DNA from: Phocicoccus schoeneichii
GTDB lineage: Bacteria; Bacillota; Bacilli; Staphylococcales; Salinicoccaceae
DNA length: 64,000 bases
Direction of reading: 5' to 3'
Assembly: GCF_014635565.1 (NCBI RefSeq)
Contig: NZ_BMDB01000004.1
Span: 154,331 to 218,330, forward strand
The position numbers and the translations under genes were made by a program. Positions 58,042 to 64,000 of this stretch are shown here, piece after piece. Each line of letters begins with the position of its first letter. Within the stretch, counting starts at the first letter, position 1. The notes under the pieces were generated by a model. That model worked only from the letters and a program-made list of their open reading frames with translations, ran no database searches and had not been told where the DNA came from.

Positions 58042-58287
58042 TTATTTCGTTACTTTATCTTCTGCTTTAACAGTGCTGACTTCTTCAAGTTTTTTAGGCT
58101 CTTCTTTTTCTTCTTCGTCATCAGCTAAACCGTTGAAACCAGCCTTAAATTCTTTGAACGTAGTCCCTACTGAACGACCGAGTTGTGGTAATTTTGTTGG
58201 TCCGAAAATTAATAGCGCAATCGCAGCAATTATGATTAAACTAATTGGTGCTGGAACCATAAGCGTTATTGGTAATAAAATGCTCAT
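58042..58287 (-). CDS. tatA: Sec-independent protein translocase TatA
   Basis: 81 aa. One N-terminal helix (about 10-24), the hinge FGPTKLPQLGRSVG and an amphipathic helix (TTFKEFKAGFNGL), then an acidic/basic tail. TatA oligomers form the export passage with TatC. In many staphylococci the Tat substrate is the FepB peroxidase; no substrate gene is seen here. Confidence 0.95.
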   Translation of the reverse strand: MSILLPITLMVPAPISLIIIAAIALLIFGPTKLPQLGRSVGTTFKEFKAGFNGLADDEEEKEEPKKLEEVSTVKAEDKVTK

Positions 58288-58302
58288 AATATTCCTCCTC
58301 TG

Positions 58303-58935
58303 TTATTTATGCTTCATATAAAATAATAATGCTTGCATCTCAACACCTAAGTCGATGTTGTGAACAGTAACTTTTTTAGACACTTCTAACTTTTCAGGTG
58401 TGAAGTTTAGGATTCCTTTAATGCCAGCGGCTTCAAGGCGTTCAGCAATTTTAACTCCCGCTTCACCTGGTACAGTAAGAATGGCCACTTCTGCGTGATG
58501 GTCTTTGATGACTTCCTCTAATTTATCTGTGTGTAAGACCTCTACTTCATTGATGACATTTCCAATGATAGATTCCTTATTATCAAATGCTGCTACGATA
58601 CTCATCTTATCATGAATATTTGTAAATTTGTAGTTTAAAAGTGCACTACCAAGGTTTCCTGTTCCGACTAAAATTACATGTTTTAATCCTGTGCCTTGAA
58701 CTTGTTCTGAAAAGAACTTAACGAGCGCACGAACATTATACCCATAGCCTTTACGACCGAGTTCTCCGAAATATGAAAAATCTCGGCGAATTGTCGCCGA
58801 ATCTATATCGAGTGCCTCGCTGATTTCTCTAGATGACACCCTGTCTACACCGTTATCTTCACTTTGCTTAAAATACTTAAAGTAAAGGGGTAATCGGTTT
58901 AGTGTCGCATTAGGAATTTTACGTTTTTTTGACAA
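58303..58935 (-). CDS. rex: Redox-sensing transcriptional repressor Rex
   Basis: 210 aa. A winged helix (LYFKYFKQSEDNGVDRVSSREISEALDIDSATIRRDFSYFGELGRKGYGYNV) and a Rossmann NAD(H) domain (HVILVGTGNLGSALLNY) are present. Rex senses the NADH/NAD+ ratio and represses fermentation and anaerobic genes. It lies 16 bases upstream of tatA in the same direction and may share a transcript. Confidence 0.95.
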   Translation of the reverse strand: MSKKRKIPNATLNRLPLYFKYFKQSEDNGVDRVSSREISEALDIDSATIRRDFSYFGELGRKGYGYNVRALVKFFSEQVQGTGLKHVILVGTGNLGSALLNYKFTNIHDKMSIVAAFDNKESIIGNVINEVEVLHTDKLEEVIKDHHAEVAILTVPGEAGVKIAERLEAAGIKGILNFTPEKLEVSKKVTVHNIDLGVEMQALLFYMKHK

Positions 58936-59060
58936 CCGTTCTCACCTCATACATCTTGTTCTCCAATTATACCATAAACTTGCATGCTTTTATGTGAATT
59001 TTTATATGTCGTAAACGAATCTAAAATGATGTAAAATTATTCTAAAGCGAGGTTAAAAAA

Positions 59061-60989
59061 ATGATTGTTATGCAACTCCAAAATGTGAGCAAACATTTTA
59101 GTGGGACAGATATCATACATGGTATAAATTTAGAGATAAAAACAGGCAAAACAACTGGTATTGTTGGTAAAAATGGTGCCGGTAAAACGACGCTCATGCG
59201 CATGATGGCTGGCGTGCTTTCTTATGACGGTATTATCTCAACACCGAAAGGCATTACAGTTGGGTATTTATCACAACAAATGACTTTAGATAGTGACGCT
59301 ACAGTTCGAAGTGAGATGGAGTCTGCCTTTAGTGAAGTTCTGAACGTAAAAGACAAGATGGATGATGTCACTGAATGGCTCTCAAAACATGAATATACGC
59401 ATCCAGACTATAATTCAAAAATTAAAGAGTTTGAATCACTCCAATCTTATTTTGAAACTCATCATGGATATACGATTGATGTTGAAATTAAGACAGTATT
59501 AACTGGATTAAATTTCGAACTCTCAGATTTAGATCGAAACATTAACGAGTTTTCTGGTGGTCAGAAAACACGTCTTGCGTTAGGTAAGATGCTGTTAGAG
59601 CGTCCGGATGTGCTTCTTTTGGATGAGCCTACGAACCACTTGGACTTAGAGACGGTTGAATGGCTAGAGTCGTATTTGAAACGTTATACAGGTGCGATTG
59701 TAATTATCTCACACGATCGTTATTTCTTAGACCAGACGGTTGACTCTATCTATGAAATTGAATACGGCAAAGGTACTGTCTATCACGGTAACTATTCTCT
59801 TTATATGACTCAAAAAGAAGAAATCTATAAGCAGCAGATGAAACTCTACGAAGCTCAACAAAAAGAAATTAAAAAGCTCGAGACATTTGTAGAAAAAAAT
59901 ATAGCACGTGCATCTACGAGTGGCATGGCAAAGAGTAGGCGAAAGATGCTTGAGCATATGAATGTCATGGATCGTCCGGATTACGACCATAGAAAGGCAA
60001 GTTTCCATTTTGATATTGAAAAAGAAAGTGGAAATGACGTTCTCCGAGTAAATGATTTAGCAATTGGTTACGATGACCTAACGTTAAATGCTCACCTTAA
60101 TTTCTATGTTGAAAAGAAAGACCGCCTTGCGATTCTTGGTCCGAACGGTATTGGGAAATCGACGTTAATTAAAACGATCGCAAAACTCATTCCAGCGATT
60201 GATGGGAACATTTTATATGGTACGAATGTTTCGATTGGATATTATGACCAGAAGCAAGCCGAGTTTTCATCTAATAACACGGTACTAGAAGAGTTATGGA
60301 AAGAATATCCACACATGTCTGAAAAAGATATTAGAAGTGTGCTTGGTCAATTCTTATTCTCAAAAGACGATGTTATGAAATATGTCGACCACTTGAGCGG
60401 TGGAGAAAAAGCCCGTATTCAGATTTCGAAACTCATGCTTGAAAAGAATAACGTTCTGATATTAGACGAACCGACGAACCATTTAGACATCAATAGTAAG
60501 GAAGTCCTAGAACAAGCGTTACTCGACTACCCTGGTACTCTGATTGTCGTTTCGCATGACCGTTACTTTATCAGAAAAATTGCGAACAGAGTTATGGAAA
60601 TCGGACATGATGATGTCTTTTTAGTAAATGGTGATTATGAATATTATCTTCATAAGAAGGAAGAACGTTTAGCAGAAGAAAGTGCAAATGAAGTTCCGCA
60701 AGTGGAAGAGAAAAAAGATGTGAACATGGATTATCAAGAGCAGAAAGAGCGACGTTCTGAAATCCAAAAGATTGAACGTGAACGAGATGCTGTTGAAACA
60801 GTGATTCATAATTTAGAGACTCAGATCGAAACAATAGAATTAGAAATGACAAACCCTGAGATTTTTAATGACTATGAAAAATTAGATGAACTGAATGCAC
60901 AACTAAATAAGATGAACAGAGACCTAGAAACTGCTATGGAAAACTGGGAATCTGCAGTCGAACGATTATCCGAATTAGAACTTGATTAA
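59061..60989 (+). CDS. ABC-F family ATPase (YdiF-like)
   Basis: 642 aa with two ATPase domains and no membrane part. First site GKNGAGKTTL, FSGGQKTRLALGKML, LLLDEPTNHLD; second GPNGIGKSTL, LSGGEKARIQISKLM, LILDEPTNHLD. The interdomain arm (about 240-310) is short, and a C-terminal coiled coil (about 550-640, QKERRSEIQKIERERDAVETVI...) is typical of YdiF/Uup-like members. ABC-F proteins act on the ribosome E-site; some protect from antibiotics, but this one looks like the housekeeping YdiF type. Divergent from rex. Confidence 0.92.
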   Translation: MIVMQLQNVSKHFSGTDIIHGINLEIKTGKTTGIVGKNGAGKTTLMRMMAGVLSYDGIISTPKGITVGYLSQQMTLDSDATVRSEMESAFSEVLNVKDKMDDVTEWLSKHEYTHPDYNSKIKEFESLQSYFETHHGYTIDVEIKTVLTGLNFELSDLDRNINEFSGGQKTRLALGKMLLERPDVLLLDEPTNHLDLETVEWLESYLKRYTGAIVIISHDRYFLDQTVDSIYEIEYGKGTVYHGNYSLYMTQKEEIYKQQMKLYEAQQKEIKKLETFVEKNIARASTSGMAKSRRKMLEHMNVMDRPDYDHRKASFHFDIEKESGNDVLRVNDLAIGYDDLTLNAHLNFYVEKKDRLAILGPNGIGKSTLIKTIAKLIPAIDGNILYGTNVSIGYYDQKQAEFSSNNTVLEELWKEYPHMSEKDIRSVLGQFLFSKDDVMKYVDHLSGGEKARIQISKLMLEKNNVLILDEPTNHLDINSKEVLEQALLDYPGTLIVVSHDRYFIRKIANRVMEIGHDDVFLVNGDYEYYLHKKEERLAEESANEVPQVEEKKDVNMDYQEQKERRSEIQKIERERDAVETVIHNLETQIETIELEMTNPEIFNDYEKLDELNAQLNKMNRDLETAMENWESAVERLSELELD

Positions 60990-61071
60990 CGTCAAGTTCT
61001 TATTTTCGATACTATGTTCGTTGTTTAGTTATACACATGAAAAATGTTGATTTTATCACTTTCCTCCGTAA

Positions 61072-61165
61072 TTATCCACAAATTACAGAGTTATCCACAC
61101 ACTTATCCACTGTTTTACAGAATTACTCACATAGTTATCAACAAGTTATCCACAATTGTGGATAA
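61072..61165. promoter_or_regulatory. DnaA-box cluster
   Basis: TTATCCACA is exact at 61072, 61091, 61146 and, inverted, at 61157-61165; one-mismatch copies are at 61103 (TTATCCACT) and 61135 (TTATCAACA), with a weaker one at 61123. The last pair forms the 20-bp palindrome TTATCCACAATTGTGGATAA. Six boxes in 94 bases, in the gene-free gap between ABC-F and tsaD. Confidence 0.85.
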
Positions 61166-61244
61166 AACGTATGTTCTGTATTGACAAGAACACAGCGTAA
61201 AGTAAGTGTAAACGATAAAACATATGTTCTAAAATCAAAAAAAT

Positions 61245-61272
61245 ACCTTCCAATTTATTAATTGGAAGGTAA
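61245..61272 (-). terminator. Terminator of the tsa operon
   Basis: TACCTTCCAAT/ATTGGAAGGTA stem with an A-run on the plus strand, just after the tsaD stop. Confidence 0.88.
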
Positions 61273-61276
61273 ACTT

Positions 61277-62296
61277 TTAGAAGCTAAATTCTTCTATATC
61301 TATATAGTTTTGTCCATTTAAATCTAAATCTGCAAAGTGTTTTTTGAGATATAACTCGTATGCAACTGCTCCGATCATTGCAGCGTTATCTGTACAATAC
61401 TTAAGGGCTGGGATGTAAAGATTAAATCCGTGTTTTTCACTTAATGTTTCAAAGCGCCCTCTTAATCCACTGTTCGCAGCTACTCCTCCTGCAACAATTA
61501 AATCTTTAACGTCTTCAGAGATAATCGCATCTAATGTCTTCTCAGTTAACACATCGATCACACTCTCCTGGAAGCTACGTGAAACGTCTTTTTCATTAAT
61601 TGGATTATTCTTTTGGCGCTCGTTATGAAGCGTATTGATGACTGCTGATTTTAGACCACTGAAACTAAAGTCGTAGCTGTCTTTATCAAGATACGCTCGT
61701 GGAAACTTGTACGTATCCTCACCCTCTTTTGCAAGTCGGTCGATTTCAGGTCCACCAGGATATGGTAAACCTAAAACACGTGCAACTTTGTCGTATGCTT
61801 CACCTACAGCATCGTCTCGTGTCTCTCCGAGCACTGTAAAGTCTAAGTGCTCATTCATCTTAATAAGCTCTGTATGACCTCCAGAAACGATTAAAGCAAC
61901 GAGTGGGAATTGAAGCTTACGCTCAAGTTGATTCGCGTAAATATGACCAGCAATATGATGTACTGGAATAAGTGGTAAGTCGTGCGCAAATGCGTATGCT
62001 TTTGCAGCATTCAGACCGACAAGCAAGGCACCAATTAAACCTGGACCATATGTCACAGCAACTGCATCGAGATCCTCTGGCTTAAGATTTGCTTCTTGCA
62101 TTGCTTCTTCAATAACGATAGTAATCAATTCTACGTGGTGTCTACTTGCGACCTCTGGAACCACACCACCGAAGCGTTTATGACTCTCAATTTGACTGAT
62201 AACGACGTTAGAAAGCACTTTGTTACCATTCTGAACCACACTTGCAGCCGTCTCATCACAACTTGTTTCAATTGCTAAGATTTTAATGTCTTTCAT
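61277..62296 (-). CDS. tsaD: tRNA threonylcarbamoyladenosine transferase TsaD
   Basis: 339 aa. Transfers the threonylcarbamoyl group to A37 of ANN-decoding tRNAs. ASRHHVELI and [10 protein letters not shown] carry the metal-binding histidines; [13 protein letters not shown] and [13 protein letters not shown] are ASKHA ATPase-fold motifs. Last gene of the tsaE-tsaB-rimI-tsaD operon; its start overlaps the rimI end. Confidence 0.97.
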   Translation of the reverse strand: MKDIKILAIETSCDETAASVVQNGNKVLSNVVISQIESHKRFGGVVPEVASRHHVELITIVIEEAMQEANLKPEDLDAVAVTYGPGLIGALLVGLNAAKAYAFAHDLPLIPVHHIAGHIYANQLERKLQFPLVALIVSGGHTELIKMNEHLDFTVLGETRDDAVGEAYDKVARVLGLPYPGGPEIDRLAKEGEDTYKFPRAYLDKDSYDFSFSGLKSAVINTLHNERQKNNPINEKDVSRSFQESVIDVLTEKTLDAIISEDVKDLIVAGGVAANSGLRGRFETLSEKHGFNLYIPALKYCTDNAAMIGAVAYELYLKKHFADLDLNGQNYIDIEEFSF

Positions 62297-62738
62297 CTAA
62301 ATTCACCCACATTACATGTGCATCCATACCTGGTCCGTAATACTCCTTTCGGATTCCTCCGTATAGAAATCCGAGAGATTCATACAGTTTGATTGCACTC
62401 TCATTTTTAACATTTACTTCTAATGACACTTTTTTAACAGGTGGCTGCATATAATCCATTGCAAAATTCATTAGTTTTTTTGCATACCCTCTGCCCTGAT
62501 GCTCTCTCTTTACAGCAATAGTCGTAATTTGTCCGTCATCAATCACTATCCACATACCAATATAGCCAATGATACTTTCGTCTATTTCTAAGACAAAATA
62601 GTGCGCAAAATTATTCAGCGTCACTTCATGGATATAAGTTTCTTTTTTCCATGTCGTAAATGGAAAGGCTTCTTTCTCAATCTTATGAACGTCATCAATA
62701 TCGTCTAGCATCATTTTTCGGATGTTGATTCTATCCAA
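62283..62738 (-). CDS. rimI: Ribosomal protein S18-alanine N-acetyltransferase-like
   Basis: 151 aa GNAT acetyltransferase. Motif A is [18 protein letters not shown] (acetyl-CoA pyrophosphate loop), then [20 protein letters not shown]. Overlaps tsaB by 28 bases and tsaD by 14. Its place between tsaB and tsaD is the standard Bacillota order; the true substrate in this group is not proven. Confidence 0.92.
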   Translation of the reverse strand: MDRINIRKMMLDDIDDVHKIEKEAFPFTTWKKETYIHEVTLNNFAHYFVLEIDESIIGYIGMWIVIDDGQITTIAVKREHQGRGYAKKLMNFAMDYMQPPVKKVSLEVNVKNESAIKLYESLGFLYGGIRKEYYGPGMDAHVMWVNLDERH

Positions 62739-63355
62739 TTACGTTCCGCCTCCGATATTCTTAGATATTCTGGAACTACACTGTGTGCATCTACTTCAAC
62801 GAGCGCATCAGTATAATTCACAACATTTCCAACACGACTCATCACATGTGTGACATTACCTTCAAAGTTTTGCTTTAGATCTGTATTCCCTATCACGATT
62901 GCACCTGTATCTTTAACAGTTTCACTAAATTCCTCAAAAGATAAATACATCGGCTCTTTTAAAGTATCGAATGATTCACCGTCTAACTCATAGATCGCAC
63001 CATACACATTTCCTCTTCGTGCATCTATGACTGGAGCAACAACACCTCGGACGCTTGCAGCCATGACAAATAGACTCGATACAGTATAAATAGGAATGTT
63101 TAATGCAACAGCTAAAGTCTTAGCTACAGTCACACCAATTCTCACACCTGTATAAGATCCTGGACCATTAGACACAACAATTTGTTCTAATTCATTCTTC
63201 TTCACATTCGTCATATTTAATAACTCACTAATATATGGCATGAGTGTTTCTGAATGTGTTCTTTTTATATTAATATTAATTTCACCCAAAATAATAGTAT
63301 CTGTTACTGCTACAGATAATACTTGATCTGACGTATCAATTAATAGTGTTTTCAC
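62711..63355 (-). CDS. tsaB: tRNA threonylcarbamoyladenosine biosynthesis protein TsaB
   Basis: 214 aa, an ASKHA-fold partner of TsaD without catalysis. The N-terminus MKTLLIDTSDQVLSVAV and IVVSNGPGSYTGVRIGVTVAKTLA are family hallmarks. Overlaps tsaE by 20 bases. Confidence 0.95.
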   Translation of the reverse strand: MKTLLIDTSDQVLSVAVTDTIILGEININIKRTHSETLMPYISELLNMTNVKKNELEQIVVSNGPGSYTGVRIGVTVAKTLAVALNIPIYTVSSLFVMAASVRGVVAPVIDARRGNVYGAIYELDGESFDTLKEPMYLSFEEFSETVKDTGAIVIGNTDLKQNFEGNVTHVMSRVGNVVNYTDALVEVDAHSVVPEYLRISEAERNWIESTSEK

Positions 63356-63794
63356 TTAGTTCACCAACTAACTCAATATACTTATCACCAACTGGAGTAA
63401 ATTCAATTTCACGTGTCGTTTCATCTATATAACGAATAGCGACATGTAAATACTCACTTGGCAAATAATCTTCAATAAAAGTATACCATTCCACAAGGAC
63501 AATATCTTCATCATTGAAATACTCGTCAAACCCTAGATCTTCGTCACTACCTTCAAGACGATAACAATCCATGTGATGGACTCTATATTTGCCCTTATAA
63601 CTTTTAATAATACTAAATGTAGGACTTGTCATATGACGTTTTACACCTAAACCTTTACCTATGCTTTGTGAAAGTGTCGTTTTTCCTGCACCTAAATCAC
63701 CTTCTAATAATAAAGTCATTCCAGGCTTTAGAGTTTGTCCTAAACGGTTACCGAGTTCAACTGTGTCTTCTAATGAATTCGTAACAAGTTTCAA
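63336..63794 (-). CDS. tsaE: tRNA threonylcarbamoyladenosine biosynthesis ATPase TsaE
   Basis: 152-aa P-loop ATPase (Walker A EGDLGAGKTTLSQSIGKGLG, about 31-50; TSPTFSIIKSYKG; HHMDCYRL Walker B region; VLVEWYTF). Drives cycling of the TsaB-TsaD complex. First gene of the operon, just downstream of the rRNA operon end; an AGGTGAT ribosome site precedes the ATG. Confidence 0.95.
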   Translation of the reverse strand: MKLVTNSLEDTVELGNRLGQTLKPGMTLLLEGDLGAGKTTLSQSIGKGLGVKRHMTSPTFSIIKSYKGKYRVHHMDCYRLEGSDEDLGFDEYFNDEDIVLVEWYTFIEDYLPSEYLHVAIRYIDETTREIEFTPVGDKYIELVGELSENTIN

Positions 63795-63815
63795 AAGATC
63801 ACCTCAATATATATA

Positions 63816-63840
63816 AAAAAAAGAGACCTTACGGTCTCAA
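63816..63840 (-). terminator. rRNA operon terminator
   Basis: GAGACC/GGTCTC stem with a 4-base loop and a run of eight T on the minus strand, after the 5S gene. Confidence 0.88.
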
Positions 63841-63876
63841 TGCGGCTCATCGCATCCATAATATTTATTATGTATT

Positions 63877-63989
63877 GCCTAGCAGCGTCCTACTCTCGCA
63901 GGGAAACCCCAACTACCATCGGCGCTGGAGAGCTTAACTTCTGTGTTCGGCATGGGAACAGGTGTGGCCTCTCCGCCATCGCCACTAGA
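63877..63989 (-). rRNA. rrf: 5S ribosomal RNA
   Basis: The minus strand reads TCTAGTGGCGATGGCGGAGA at the 5' end, then the conserved CCACACCTGTTCCCATGCCG and GAACACAGAAGTTAAGC segments, and ends AGGACGCTGCTAGGC, which pairs with the 5' end. About 113 bases, complete. The 23S and 16S genes should lie beyond the right edge. Confidence 0.96.
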
Positions 63990-64000
63990 CATGGAATGTT

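Noticed and set aside
61072..61165. Chromosomal replication origin
   Set aside because: DnaA boxes are dense, but there is no dnaA/dnaN and no clear AT-rich unwinding region beside them; the gap is only 287 bases between two core genes.

Overview
The window is a piece of chromosome from a low-GC Gram-positive bacterium of the family Staphylococcaceae. The evidence is the gene content and order (rRNA operon end, tsaE-tsaB-rimI-tsaD, ABC-F, rex, tatA-tatC, scrB-like gene, groEL-groES next to a MroQ-like protease, class I aldolase fda, luxS). The agr locus that lies near groESL and mroQ in Staphylococcus aureus is absent here, which suits an agr-less relative (for example the Nosocomiicoccus/Jeotgalicoccus/Salinicoccus side of the family). 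The genus is inference.

Layout. 1-19.6 kb is ordinary core: start of pepT, ddl, an ABC exporter with an internal deletion, pheA, a nitroreductase, transporters, xpt-pbuX, a purine-type deaminase, luxS, fda, a pseudouridine synthase, an NRDE protein, two paralogous lipoproteins and a phospholipase-D-like protein. Between the NRDE gene and the lipoproteins is a 12-unit tandem array with an exact 52-bp period. 46.4-64 kb is core again: groEL/groES, mroQ-like, hmp, lemA-TPM pair, pepF, an LPXTG protein, an RpiR regulator, a GH32 protein whose active site is lost, tatC, tatA, rex, ABC-F, a DnaA-box cluster, tsaD-rimI-tsaB-tsaE and 5S rRNA.

19.6-46.4 kb is accessory DNA stacked downstream of groEL. 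From left to right it holds: iteron-like repeats; a series of small one-gene cassettes, all in one direction and separated by six 30-bp imperfect palindromes; three 76-bp palindrome/hairpin units; an orphan, nonsense-interrupted type III Res helicase; a frameshifted HrtAB-like ABC transporter; a copy of the groEL 3'-end attachment core; a decayed mobile-element gene; a Gabija system (gajB, gajA); a frameshifted hypothetical gene; a type I restriction-modification system (hsdM, hsdS, hsdR); a two-gene operon of an apparently catalytically dead methylase/TRD fusion plus an unknown 174-aa protein, driven by a promoter between two identical operators; a duplicated groEL 3' end; and a two-gene unit encoding a large RecQ-like helicase and an RpoD-like sigma factor, which ends at the real groEL.

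Best candidates for something undescribed are the sigma-factor/RecQ-helicase pair bounded by 180-bp groEL repeats, the neighbouring operator-controlled dead-methylase operon, and the palindrome-delimited cassette array. Three copies of the groEL attachment core (28.4, 41.5 and 46.4 kb) suggest successive insertions at one hotspot. No integrase or recombinase gene is present in the window.
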